A stretch of 31,610 bases of DNA from an uncultured Eubacteriales bacterium. Its GTDB lineage: Bacteria; Bacillota; Clostridia; Oscillospirales; Oscillospiraceae. Location: the NCBI GenBank assembly GCA_900547405.1, contig URGL01000025.1:1-31610 (forward strand), read 5' to 3'. Numbering within the stretch: position 1 is the first letter of the stretch; every line of letters starts with the position of its first letter. Below the pieces are notes generated by a model that was not told the DNA's origin, searched no databases, and saw nothing but the letters and a program-made list of their open reading frames with translations. Below are positions 24,371 through 31,610 of the stretch, piece by piece. The translations under genes were made by a program, and so were the position numbers.

Positions 24371-24395
24371 TTTTGCCCTACTGCTATGGTAGGAT
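24367..24395 (+). promoter_or_regulatory. Possible NUDIX gene promoter
   Basis: TTGATT (24367-24372), 17 bases, TAGGAT (24390-24395). It overlaps the stop codon of the preceding gene; the -10 is imperfect. Confidence 0.5.
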
Positions 24396-24427
24396 ATAGA
24401 AAAGCCCTTGAGAGAGGAAGCGGGCCC

Positions 24428-24970
24428 ATGACGGAATGGAACGATGTATACGATGAAAACCGGGTGAAGACTGGCCGGGTCCACAGGCGGGGCACCCCCT
24501 GGGAGACTGGGGATTACGGTCTGGTGGTCTGCGTTTGGGTCTACGACGGCTTCGGAAAGCTGCTGCTGACCCGGCGGGCCAAGGAGAAGAGCTTTGCCGG
24601 GACCTGGGAGAATTCCGGCGGCGCGGCCCGGGCAGGGGAGGATAGCCTGACGGCGATCCAAAGAGAGCTCCGGGAGGAAACGGGCATTACGGCTTTGCCG
24701 GAGGAATTTGAGCTTCTGGACACCGAGCGGGACAAGAATACCTTTTATGACTTCTACTGCCTGAAGAGGAGTGTCCCTCTGAAGAATATCGTCCTCCAGC
24801 CCGGGGAGACCGACGGTGTCATGTGGGCCAGCTTTGGCAAGGTCCACTGGATGATCCGCCGGAAAAAGATCTGCCGCATGATAGCGAGGCAGTTCTACCG
24901 CCAGGAGGCAGCGTTAAAGATGCGCAATGTGCACAAAATCAGAGGCGGAATTTTGGGCGGCAGCCGTTAA
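24428..24970 (+). CDS. NUDIX hydrolase
   Basis: A 180-residue cytoplasmic hydrolase of the NUDIX superfamily. The complete Nudix box runs from Gly65 to Ile87 (G-x5-E71-x7-R79-E80-L-x-E83-E84-x-G86), so metal binding and diphosphate hydrolysis should be intact. The N terminus (WNDVYDENRVKTGRVHRRG) is that of a subgroup related to isopentenyl-diphosphate isomerase-type NUDIX proteins. I start at the ATG at 24428, with AGAGGAAG upstream, rather than 24386, which lacks a ribosome site. Substrate is not predictable; neighbours give no hint. Confidence 0.93.
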   Translation: MTEWNDVYDENRVKTGRVHRRGTPWETGDYGLVVCVWVYDGFGKLLLTRRAKEKSFAGTWENSGGAARAGEDSLTAIQRELREETGITALPEEFELLDTERDKNTFYDFYCLKRSVPLKNIVLQPGETDGVMWASFGKVHWMIRRKKICRMIARQFYRQEAALKMRNVHKIRGGILGGSR

Positions 24971-24977
24971 ATTGCAC

Positions 24978-25007
24978 TTGCACCCGGGGCGCCTTTCGAG
25001 GTATAAT
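24978..25007 (+). promoter_or_regulatory. Predicted promoter of the phosphoribosyltransferase-like gene
   Basis: TTGCAC (24978-24983), 18 bases, TATAAT (25002-25007). The leader of about 77 bases is AT-rich and has no hairpin I trust. Confidence 0.65.
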
Positions 25008-25090
25008 GAAAAAAAGCCCTTTCCGGGTTGGAGATTTTTCCGGCGGAAACGACTTTCTTTTTTATTTTACGATCCGGAGGTTTGAAGCGT

Positions 25091-25726
25091 ATGATCACTC
25101 TGATGAAAATGCCCATCCGTCATGGAAGCGCCCCCCTGCGTGTGGCCCGGGGCCACTTTGCCACCAACCACTCCCACATCAACTACTATGTGGATATCAC
25201 GTATCAGAAGACCCGGCTGTCAGAAGCCAAGGACAGTGCCCATCAGCTGGTTGGCAGCTTTGTCAACGACACCCCCGTAGATACCATCATGTGCCTGGAC
25301 GGCACCGGCGTGGTGGGCACATGCCTTGCCCAGGAGCTGACGAAGAGCGGCTTCCGGACCATCAACGCCCACGAGACCATCTACATCCTGGAGCCGGAAT
25401 ACAACGCCAACTCTCAGATCATCTTCCGGGACAATACCCAGGGGATGATCCGGGGCAAGCACGTATTGGTCCTGATGGCCTCCGTCACCACGGGCTACAC
25501 CGCCAAGCGGGCCCTGGAGGCCATCACCTACTATGGAGGCACCGTGGCAGGTGTGGCGGCCATTTATTCCGCTGTCAGCGAGGTGGAGGGATACCCCGTG
25601 AAGTCCGTCTATACCATTCAGGACCTGCCGGGCTACGCCAGCTACGACTACCGGGAGTGCCCCTACTGCAAGGCCGGGCAGAAAATTGATGCCCTGGTCA
25701 ATAGCTTCGGCTATTCCCAGCTGTAA
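25091..25726 (+). CDS. Phosphoribosyltransferase-like protein with altered PRPP loop
   Basis: A 211-residue protein with the type I phosphoribosyltransferase fold, nearest by eye to orotate phosphoribosyltransferase. The PRPP-loop segment is VLVLMASVTTGYT (residues 125-137). Here Met129 and Ala130 replace the acidic pair that in this family contacts the ribose hydroxyls of PRPP, while TTG is kept. An upstream segment (DTIMCLDGTGVVGTCLAQEL) has the usual strand-loop-helix, and the C terminus has a CPYCKAG motif. The ATG at 25091 has GGAGG upstream; the frame extends to 25028 without support. It has its own promoter and terminator. It may have lost catalysis and serve as a PRPP or nucleotide sensor, or have a variant mechanism; pyrE should not be assigned on this evidence. 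Confidence 0.8.
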   Translation: MITLMKMPIRHGSAPLRVARGHFATNHSHINYYVDITYQKTRLSEAKDSAHQLVGSFVNDTPVDTIMCLDGTGVVGTCLAQELTKSGFRTINAHETIYILEPEYNANSQIIFRDNTQGMIRGKHVLVLMASVTTGYTAKRALEAITYYGGTVAGVAAIYSAVSEVEGYPVKSVYTIQDLPGYASYDYRECPYCKAGQKIDALVNSFGYSQL

Positions 25727-25744
25727 GAGCGTTCTTTGTTCCCC

Positions 25745-25774
25745 AAACCCCTCTCCGAGCAGGAGAGGGGTTTT
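25745..25774 (+). terminator. Terminator of the phosphoribosyltransferase-like gene
   Basis: AAACCCCTCTCC (25745-25756), a GAGCA loop and the exact complement (25762-25773) ending in TTTT. Promoter elements of the next gene begin six bases later. Confidence 0.88.
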
Positions 25775-25779
25775 GCCCA

Positions 25780-25808
25780 TTGTCTTTCGGATGCTTTTTT
25801 GCTATAAT
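25780..25808 (+). promoter_or_regulatory. Predicted promoter of the membrane-protein/MATE unit
   Basis: TTGTCT (25780-25785), 17 bases, TATAAT (25803-25808). The ribosome site AAAGGAG follows at 25822. Confidence 0.7.
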
Positions 25809-25835
25809 CAAAAAATAACGGAAAGGAGTCTGGAA

Positions 25836-27809
25836 ATGGGTCTGGAAAAATGGAAGCGCCACCGGTGGGCAGCGGTTTCTCTGCTGGCGGCGCTGGCGGT
25901 GCTGGTGGGGTTCAAGCTGCTGGGAGTGCTGGTTTACGACACCAATGATGACGCGCTGATGGCGGGGCTGAGCTACGGCTATTACGCCGCGCCGGAGGGA
26001 AGGCTCATCTACATCAATCCTATTCTGGGGGAGCTGCTTGCCTGGCTGCAGAGCCGGGTCCCGGCGCTGCCCTGGTATTACCTGGTTGAGCTGGGGCTTA
26101 TGGCGGTGACCATGGCGGTCTATTACTACCTGGTGCTGGATCGGCAGGGGAAGCGGGGGCTTCCCGCCGTGGTGCTGCTGACACTGGTTTTTGCCATTGC
26201 TCTGCTGACCCGGGTCCAGTATACCAAGATCGCCGGGGCGGCATCGGGGGCCGGAGTACTGCTGATGCTGCACTGTGTCCGGGAAAAGAAGAGCTGGTAC
26301 ACAGGGCTTCTGGGAGGCCTGCTGGCGCTGGCCGGGTTTCTCCTTCGGGCAGATGCCTTCTTTATGGTGCTGATCCCCCTTTTCGGTGTGGGGGCGGCGC
26401 TGCTGTGGGAGCTTCTTCGCAACAAGGAATACAAGCGGGCCCTGGGGCTCTGCGGGGCGTTTCTGGTCCTGTTTGCCCTCTGCGGCGGCGGAATGCTGGT
26501 CCAGAAAAGGGCCTATTCCTCCCCGGACTGGCAGCAATACCTCCGCTATAACGATCTGCGGACGGAGTTGCTGGACTACGGCTTTCCGGACTATGGGGAA
26601 AATCAGGCCCTCTATGAATCTTTGCATATCTCCCGGGAGGATCTGAAGCTGTTTCAAAGCTGGGATTTCGGAGATCCGGAGGTGTTTGACTTAGATGCCA
26701 TGGAGGCCCTGTGCAATGCCAAGGCGGAGAAAAACGCCTCCCTTGGGGAGCTGGGCCGTGGGATCCGGTCGGCGATCCGGGGCCTATTGAGCTATGACTT
26801 CGCCGGGGTGCTGCTCCTGTCTCTGCTGGCCCTGTTTGTTTCTGACCGGTCCGGAGGGCTCCAGGGCCTCTACGCCCTGCTTGCCGTGGTGGCGGTGGAG
26901 ACGGCCATGCTGTATCATGGCCGGGGCCTGCGGGAGCGGGTGGATGTGCCCCTGATGCTTACGGCGGCGGCAGTCCAGCTGACCGTGGGGATCGATCCGG
27001 AAAAACTGAAGCAAAAGCAGACCCGCTGGGGAGCGGCCTTCCTGGCGGCGGCGCTGGTTTTGTCTCAGGTGCCGAATCTCATTGCCCGAAAAGACGATGC
27101 CATGGAGCGCTATGTGGGGGCTTCCCACCTCCATGGGGCCTACCAAGTCCTGAGCGGGGACAAGGGGCGGCTCTATCTGACCCGGACTGACGAGCTCCCC
27201 GCCGACCGGATGCCGGGAAAGCAGGGAGGCTTCGGCTACCTCTCCAACATCGGCACTCTGGGAGGCTGGCTGACCCAGAGCCCCTATGTGAACGCCCGCT
27301 ATGAAAGCTACGGCGTTGCGAATCCCTTCCGGGACCTGGTGGACAGAGGGGATCTGCGGCTTATGAGCCAGGATGTGGAGCCGGTTCTGGGCTACATTCA
27401 GCGGCACTATGCCGCCGGTGCCCGGGCTGTTCCGGTGCGGATGGTGAACGGGGAATACCCGGTGTATCGGATCCTCACCGGGGAGCCCCGGATCCCGGAG
27501 CTGCCGGAAGGAGACCCGGAAAGCCTTACCTGGACCCTGGAGACGGCGGAAGGCATTCTGCGGGGCACCGCCTGGGCGGCAGGTGAAAATTCCTTTGCCG
27601 CCGATATTTACCTGACCCTGACGGACGGGGCAGGGGAGGAAACCACCCTGTGCGTGTTACAGTTGCCTCAGGCCGGGGCGGCCATGGACCAGGGCCGTTA
27701 CGGAGCCTTTGAAACCACCGAAGGGATCGCCCCGGGACGGTACCGGGTGACCCTGACCGTTGCCGGAGAAAAACGGTATCAGGTGGACGCCGGGGAAATC
27801 GAGATTTGA
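25836..27809 (+). CDS. Polytopic membrane protein of unknown function, GT-C-like layout
   Basis: I do not recognise the family. The 657-residue product has an N-terminal membrane segment (about residues 11-34), then a short external loop with the acidic motif DTNDDALM (35-42). About nine more hydrophobic segments run to residue 430, and a largely soluble C-terminal part of about 220 residues contains beta-rich stretches. A first extracytoplasmic loop with paired Asp after TM1 followed by many helices is the plan of GT-C glycosyltransferases that use lipid-linked sugars, so a cell-envelope glycosyltransferase is a reasonable guess, not a finding. The ATG at 25836 has AAAGGAG upstream. The MATE exporter follows 52 bases later across a GC hairpin without a T tract, so the two may be co-transcribed. 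Confidence 0.8.
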   Translation: MGLEKWKRHRWAAVSLLAALAVLVGFKLLGVLVYDTNDDALMAGLSYGYYAAPEGRLIYINPILGELLAWLQSRVPALPWYYLVELGLMAVTMAVYYYLVLDRQGKRGLPAVVLLTLVFAIALLTRVQYTKIAGAASGAGVLLMLHCVREKKSWYTGLLGGLLALAGFLLRADAFFMVLIPLFGVGAALLWELLRNKEYKRALGLCGAFLVLFALCGGGMLVQKRAYSSPDWQQYLRYNDLRTELLDYGFPDYGENQALYESLHISREDLKLFQSWDFGDPEVFDLDAMEALCNAKAEKNASLGELGRGIRSAIRGLLSYDFAGVLLLSLLALFVSDRSGGLQGLYALLAVVAVETAMLYHGRGLRERVDVPLMLTAAAVQLTVGIDPEKLKQKQTRWGAAFLAAALVLSQVPNLIARKDDAMERYVGASHLHGAYQVLSGDKGRLYLTRTDELPADRMPGKQGGFGYLSNIGTLGGWLTQSPYVNARYESYGVANPFRDLVDRGDLRLMSQDVEPVLGYIQRHYAAGARAVPVRMVNGEYPVYRILTGEPRIPELPEGDPESLTWTLETAEGILRGTAWAAGENSFAADIYLTLTDGAGEETTLCVLQLPQAGAAMDQGRYGAFETTEGIAPGRYRVTLTVAGEKRYQVDAGEIEI

Positions 27810-27861
27810 ATAAACGGGCCCTCTCCGGCGGGGGAGGGCCCGCAGACAGAAAAGGAGGAAC

Positions 27862-29202
27862 ATGAAAGCAAAAATCCAATTGTCCGATCACTTCACCTAT
27901 GGGAAGCTGCTTCGGTTTACCCTGCCCTCCATTGTGATGATGGTCTTTACCTCCATCTACAGCGTGGTGGACGGGTTCTTTATTTCCAATTTCGCGGGAA
28001 AGACCGCCTTCGCGGCCTTGAATCTCATTTGGCCCTTTTTGATGATCCTGGGAGGCATGGGCTTTATGATCGGCACCGGCGGCACGGCCCTGGTGTCCCG
28101 GTACCTGGGGGCGGGGCAGAAGGAGCGGGCCAGGCGCTATTTCTCCATGCTGGTGGAGTTCACCGCCCTGCTGGGCCTGATCCTGACGGCCATCGGCCTG
28201 ATTTTTATGGAGCCCATCGCCAGATTCTTAGGCGCCACCGAGGAGATGATCCCGGACTGCGTGCTCTACGGCCGGATCGTCATTGCCTTTAACGTGGCCT
28301 TTATGTTCCAGAATGTGTTCCAGAGCTTCCTGGTCGCCGCGGAAAAGCCCCGGCTGGGGCTTGTTGCCACGGTCAGCGCCGGTGTGACCAATATGGTGCT
28401 GGACGCGCTGCTGGTGGGGGTGTTCCGCTGGGGCCTGGCCGGAGCGGCCCTGGCCACAGGCCTGAGCCAGACTGTAGGAGCGGTGATCCCCATGGTGTTT
28501 TTCCTGAACAGGGAAAACGGCAGCGCTTTGCACTTCAGCTTTACGCCCATGGAGGCACATCCCCTGCTCCAGGCCTGCGGCAACGGCGCTTCGGAGCTCA
28601 TGAGCAATATTTCCGGCTCCATTGCCGCCATGGTCTACAACTTCCAGCTGCTGAAATTCCTGGGAGAGGACGGCGTGTCTGCCTACGGGGTCATCATGTA
28701 TGTGGGCTTTATCTTCGTGGCTATTTTTGTGGGCTACTCCATTGGCTCCGCCCCAATCATCAGCTTTCATTTCGGAGCGGAAAACCGGGAAGAGCTCAAA
28801 AATATGTTCCGCAAGAGCTATCTTCTCATGGCGGTGTGGGGCATTGCCATGGCCCTGGCAGCCTACCTGCTGGCCGGCCCTCTGGCAAAGCTCTTTGTGG
28901 GCTATGACCGGCAGCTGTGTGAGCTGACGGTCCACGCCATGCGGCTGCACTGCCTGGCCTTCCTGTTTACAGGGGCAAATATCTTCACTTCCTCCCTGTT
29001 TACGGCGCTGAACGATGGCACCGTGTCTGCCGCAGTCTCCTTTGCGCGGTCCATGGTGCTCCAGATCGCCACGGTGCTGCTGCTGCCCGGCCTTATGGGC
29101 CCCGACGGCCTGTGGCTGGCGGCTCTGGCAACAGATACCTGCGCACTGGTCATTGATATCTGCGTTCTGGGGGGAAACCGGAAAAAATACGGCTATTGCT
29201 GA
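27862..29202 (+). CDS. MATE-family efflux transporter
   Basis: A 446-residue multidrug and toxin extrusion protein of normal length with about twelve membrane helices in two six-helix halves. The N-terminal block (LLRFTLPSIVMMVFTSIYSVVDGFFIS) and GMGFMIGTGGTALVSRYLGAG fit the DinF/MepA-like branch, which expels organic cations using sodium or proton gradients. The second half begins near residue 230. The ATG has AAGGAGG upstream. It is followed by a nested hairpin at 29210. A TetR gene follows at once with its own promoter and could regulate it, though no operator is evident ahead of the MATE gene. Confidence 0.94.
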   Translation: MKAKIQLSDHFTYGKLLRFTLPSIVMMVFTSIYSVVDGFFISNFAGKTAFAALNLIWPFLMILGGMGFMIGTGGTALVSRYLGAGQKERARRYFSMLVEFTALLGLILTAIGLIFMEPIARFLGATEEMIPDCVLYGRIVIAFNVAFMFQNVFQSFLVAAEKPRLGLVATVSAGVTNMVLDALLVGVFRWGLAGAALATGLSQTVGAVIPMVFFLNRENGSALHFSFTPMEAHPLLQACGNGASELMSNISGSIAAMVYNFQLLKFLGEDGVSAYGVIMYVGFIFVAIFVGYSIGSAPIISFHFGAENREELKNMFRKSYLLMAVWGIAMALAAYLLAGPLAKLFVGYDRQLCELTVHAMRLHCLAFLFTGANIFTSSLFTALNDGTVSAAVSFARSMVLQIATVLLLPGLMGPDGLWLAALATDTCALVIDICVLGGNRKKYGYC

Positions 29203-29209
29203 AAAAAGG

Positions 29210-29250
29210 GGCTGTCTCAAAATGATTTTACAAAATCCTTCGAGGCAGCC
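29210..29250 (+). repeat. Nested hairpin after the MATE gene, IS-end-like
   Basis: Outer arms GGCTGTCTC (29210-29218) and GAGGCAGCC (29242-29250) pair with one G-T; inner arms GATTTT (29224-29229) and AAAATC (29232-29237) pair exactly. The sequence GGGGCTGTCTCAAAA resembles ends of some insertion sequences, so it may be a relic; equally it could serve as the MATE terminator (TTCTTT follows). Confidence 0.5.
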
Positions 29251-29277
29251 TTCTTTGACGCTTAGCGGGAAAAGCCG

Positions 29278-29306
29278 TTGACAATCGGCTGAATTTCGCT
29301 TACAAT
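29278..29306 (+). promoter_or_regulatory. tetR-cca promoter
   Basis: TTGACA (29278-29283), 17 bases, TACAAT (29301-29306), giving a leader of about 30 bases with TTGGAG at 29327-29332. Confidence 0.8.
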
Positions 29307-29341
29307 TGGGGTACAGACCAAAAATATTGGAGTGATGACTT

Positions 29342-30040
29342 ATCACACGCAGATACGACAGCGAAGACGCGAAGCGCCGGATCCTGGCGGCTTCGGCCCG
29401 GCTCTTTCTGGAAAAGGGCTTCACCAATACCCGGATGGCGGAGATACTAAAGGCCGCCGATGTTTCTGCCAGCAGCTTCCAGCACCTGTTCCGGAGCAAG
29501 GACGGGCCCCTGACGGAGCTTACCATGATGGTATTTCAGAACCAGTTCGGCGCGGCCCGAAGCCTGGTTACCGGGGACACTTCTCCCGCCCAGCTCTATG
29601 CCCTGGAAACGGCCTTGCAGCTGACCATGACGGAGCTGAACGAGAGCCTCCGGGATGTGTATGTGGAGGCCTATACCTATCCCGACACCTGTGAGTTCAT
29701 TGTCAACCGTACGGCGGTGGAGCTGCGGCGCTGCTTCAGCTCCTACCTTCCCGACCTGGGGGAAAGCGACTTTTACGAAATGGATCTGGGCACCAACGGC
29801 ATGATGCGCAGCTTCATGGCCAGAAAATGCGACCATTATTTTACCCTGGAAAGGAAGATCCGCCGGTTCCTGGACATGAGCCTCACCGTCTATCATGTGC
29901 CGCCGGAGGAGCGGGAGGAAATCCTGGCCTATGTGGAGTCCCTGGATCTCCGGAGCGCGGCGGAGCAGGCCCTGAACCGGCTGTTTGCGTCCCTGGCCAT
30001 TTCCAATCCGCTGGAGAAGCCCCTGGAGGGGAAGGCGTGA
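29342..30040 (+). CDS. TetR-family regulator with no canonical start codon
   Basis: From 29342 the frame encodes a full TetR protein of 232 residues: the helix-turn-helix (RRYDSEDAKRRILAASARLF, EKGFTNTRMAEILKAADVSASSFQHLFRSKD) followed by a helical ligand domain. An in-frame TGA at 29336-29338 closes the frame upstream, and there is no ATG, GTG or TTG until the ATG at 29435, which would delete the first 31 residues and most of the DNA-binding domain. The ATC at 29342 is nine bases after GGAG (29329-29332), a good spacing, whereas the ATG at 29335 is in another frame and only two bases away. So either ATC is the start or one base has been lost or gained near 29340. It overlaps cca by four bases. 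Confidence 0.78.
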   Translation: MTRRYDSEDAKRRILAASARLFLEKGFTNTRMAEILKAADVSASSFQHLFRSKDGPLTELTMMVFQNQFGAARSLVTGDTSPAQLYALETALQLTMTELNESLRDVYVEAYTYPDTCEFIVNRTAVELRRCFSSYLPDLGESDFYEMDLGTNGMMRSFMARKCDHYFTLERKIRRFLDMSLTVYHVPPEEREEILAYVESLDLRSAAEQALNRLFASLAISNPLEKPLEGKA

Positions 30041-31440
30041 CCACCCCGGAGGAAATGGCGGAGCGGATCGCCCGGGAAGTGGAGAAAAAAGGCGGGCGGA
30101 CCTACTACGTAGGGGGCTTCGTCCGGGACCGGGTCCTGGGGATCGAAAACAAGGATGTGGACATCGAGGTCCACGGGGTCCCTGCCGGGGTTTTGGAGCA
30201 GATCCTGGACGCTCTGGGTCAGCGGACCCAGATGGGGGCCAGCTTTGGGGTCTATGGCCTGAAGCACCTGGACCTGGACATTGCCCTGCCCCGGAAGGAG
30301 GAGGCCACAGGCCGGGGCCACCGGGACTTCGCCGTGTTTACGGATCCCTGGCTGGGCACGGAGAAGGCAGCCCGGCGGCGGGACTTCACCATGAACGCCC
30401 TCATGGAGGACGTGCTCACCGGGGAGATCATCGACCATTTTGGAGGGCGGGAGGACGCGAAAAAGGGCATCCTGCGCCACGTGGACTCCAAGAGCTTTCC
30501 GGAGGACCCTCTGCGGGTGCTCCGCTGCGCCCAGTTCGCTGCCCGCTTTGGATTCTCTGTGGCACCGGAGACAATTGCGTTATGTAAACAAATGGACCTA
30601 AGGGCACTGCCAAGGGAGCGGGTCATGGGGGAGCTGGACAAGGCTCTGGGGAAAGCGCCGAGACCCTCGGTATTCTTCGAGGTGCTGCGCAGGATGGATC
30701 AGCTTGACTGCTGGTTCCCTGAGGTAAAGGCCCTGATTGGGGTCCCCCAGGACCCGGACCACCACCCGGAGGGAGACGTGTGGAATCACACCATGGCGGT
30801 GCTGGATGCCGCCGCCGGAATGCAGGCGGCGGCAAAGGAGCCCAGAAATCTGCTGCTGGCGGCTCTGTGCCACGACTTCGGAAAGCCGGAGACTACCTGT
30901 GCCGATGAGCAGGGCCACATCAGGGCCCTGTGGCATGAGACCGCCGGAGTGCCCTTGGCGGAGGCCTTTATAAAGCGCCTGACCTCGGAGACGGAGGTCA
31001 GGCGGTATGTTGCCAATATGGTGGCCCTGCATATGCGGCCCAACGTCATTGCCCAGGGGCACCCCAAGCTCAAGACTACCAACCGCCTCTTTGACGACAG
31101 CCTGTGCCCGGAGGATCTGCTGCTGCTGTGCAAGGCCGACCGGATGGGCCAGCGGAAGGAAGCGGGCTACGGGCCGGTAGAGACCCTGCTCCGGAGCCGC
31201 CTGGAAGTCTACCGGGAGACCATGGCGAAGCCTGGGGTCACCGGCAAGGACCTGGTGGAGCTGGGCTTCCGCCCCGGCCCGGCGTTCTCCGAGGCCCTGG
31301 GCTTTGCCCACAAGCTCCAGCTGGCCGGGGTGGAGAAGGAAGAAGCCCTGTGCCAGACGAAGGGATTTTTAAAAAACCACCCTCTCCTGGGAGAGGGTGG
31401 ACCGGGCGCAGCCCGGGACGGGTGTGGAGGGGACACCTGA
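30037..31440 (+). CDS. cca: CCA-adding/poly(A) polymerase-family nucleotidyltransferase with HD domain
   Basis: A 467-residue cytoplasmic enzyme that probably adds or repairs the CCA end of tRNA. The head domain has YYVGGFVRDRVLG and ENKDVDIEVHG, giving the GG and DxD catalytic motifs of class II enzymes, then RRRDFTMNAL and DPLRVLRCAQFAARFGF. An HD-type domain follows at about residues 235-300 (HNHTMAVLD, LCHDFGKPET), as in bifunctional CCA enzymes with phosphatase activity. The start is GTG at 30037, overlapping the TetR stop (GTGA), with GGAGGGG upstream; the frame beyond to 29827 is a shadow of tetR. About the last 20 residues (from HPLLGEGG) are read from a repeat element, so the original C terminus was probably different. 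Confidence 0.9.
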   Translation: MTTPEEMAERIAREVEKKGGRTYYVGGFVRDRVLGIENKDVDIEVHGVPAGVLEQILDALGQRTQMGASFGVYGLKHLDLDIALPRKEEATGRGHRDFAVFTDPWLGTEKAARRRDFTMNALMEDVLTGEIIDHFGGREDAKKGILRHVDSKSFPEDPLRVLRCAQFAARFGFSVAPETIALCKQMDLRALPRERVMGELDKALGKAPRPSVFFEVLRRMDQLDCWFPEVKALIGVPQDPDHHPEGDVWNHTMAVLDAAAGMQAAAKEPRNLLLAALCHDFGKPETTCADEQGHIRALWHETAGVPLAEAFIKRLTSETEVRRYVANMVALHMRPNVIAQGHPKLKTTNRLFDDSLCPEDLLLLCKADRMGQRKEAGYGPVETLLRSRLEVYRETMAKPGVTGKDLVELGFRPGPAFSEALGFAHKLQLAGVEKEEALCQTKGFLKNHPLLGEGGPGAARDGCGGDT

Positions 31441-31610
31441 AAATGAAGAATGGGCCCCGATGAATGCGCCCCCGCCGGGAGGTCGCCTTCCCCCGCGGGG
31501 AAGGTGGCAGGGCGAAGCCCTGACGGATGAGGGGAAAAACCTCTCCCATTCAACAAAGCCCGGTTTTATTCAATAGGGGTCCCCTCCACACCCGCCGCTG
31601 CGGCGGCACC
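31377..31610. repeat. Hairpin-rich MITE-like repeat region at the right edge
   Basis: The segment begins with CCACCCTCTC/GAGAGGGTGG (31377-31400) and CCGGGC/GCCCGG (31402-31416) stems. Then a 16-bp sequence at 31419-31434 recurs as an exact inverted copy at 31579-31594. Between them are stacked hairpins, including CCTTCCCC/GGGGAAGG near 31487-31504 and CAGGGC/GCCCTG near 31508-31522, with TGACGGATGAGG. This resembles the short non-coding repeats dispersed through clostridial genomes. Its far end may continue beyond the window. No gene is seen after 31440. Confidence 0.65.

Noticed and set aside
27815..27842. GC-rich hairpin between the membrane protein and MATE genes as a terminator
   Set aside because: The stem is strong but no T tract follows, so it is not called a terminator; it may only stabilise or slow transcription.
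1..31610. CRISPR array, tRNA or rRNA genes, prophage or integrase
   Set aside because: No spaced direct repeats other than the coding EETKPT array, no tRNA-like cloverleaf noticed, and no phage or recombinase products among the genes.

Overview
The window looks like chromosome from a GC-rich, anaerobic, low-redox member of the Firmicutes, most likely a gut Oscillospiraceae-type clostridium. The evidence is indirect: a CIRCE-controlled groESL, strong AGGAGG ribosome sites, consensus sigma-A promoters, a PurF with extra cysteines of the Bacillus type, an anaerobic (oxygen-sensitive) sulfatase maturase, and hairpin-rich intergenic repeats. No genus can be fixed from the sequence alone. Nearly all of it is ordinary chromosome; no phage, plasmid, CRISPR array, rRNA or tRNA gene was seen.

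Layout. 1-1454: 3' part of a wall or membrane-anchored repeat protein. 1503-4447 (minus): a CapA-like metallophosphatase and the ribosome-associated GTPase TypA/BipA. 4719-6766 (plus): CIRCE operator, groES, groEL. 6815-13598 (minus): a coherent block read as tctC-tctB-tctA-sulfatase followed, from its own promoter, by a GntR/LacI-type regulator and an anaerobic sulfatase-maturating radical SAM enzyme. 13772-14674 (minus): a LysR regulator divergent from two half-size chromate (CHR) transporters (14789-15915). 16116-17132: GAPDH. 17677-23379: purF-carA-carB, three overlapping or nearly overlapping glutamine-dependent nucleotide genes under one consensus promoter. 23492-25726: YitT membrane protein, a NUDIX hydrolase and a phosphoribosyltransferase-like protein with an altered PRPP loop, each with its own promoter. 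25836-29202: an unrecognised polytopic membrane protein and a MATE exporter. 29342-31440: a TetR regulator with no canonical start codon, translationally coupled to a CCA-adding/poly(A) polymerase-family enzyme. 31377-31610: a hairpin-rich, MITE-like repeat that the cca reading frame runs into.

The most interesting unit is 6815-13598. A tripartite tricarboxylate transporter imports organic acids; here its genes run directly into a sulfatase with a CxPxR maturation motif and no signal peptide, and the enzyme that converts that cysteine to formylglycine lies in the adjoining operon under a ligand-sensing regulator. My inference is an import-then-desulfate pathway for a small carboxylated sulfate ester, acting inside the cell. 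The neighbouring LysR-controlled CHR pair could plausibly move the released oxyanion, but that link rests on position and family chemistry only.
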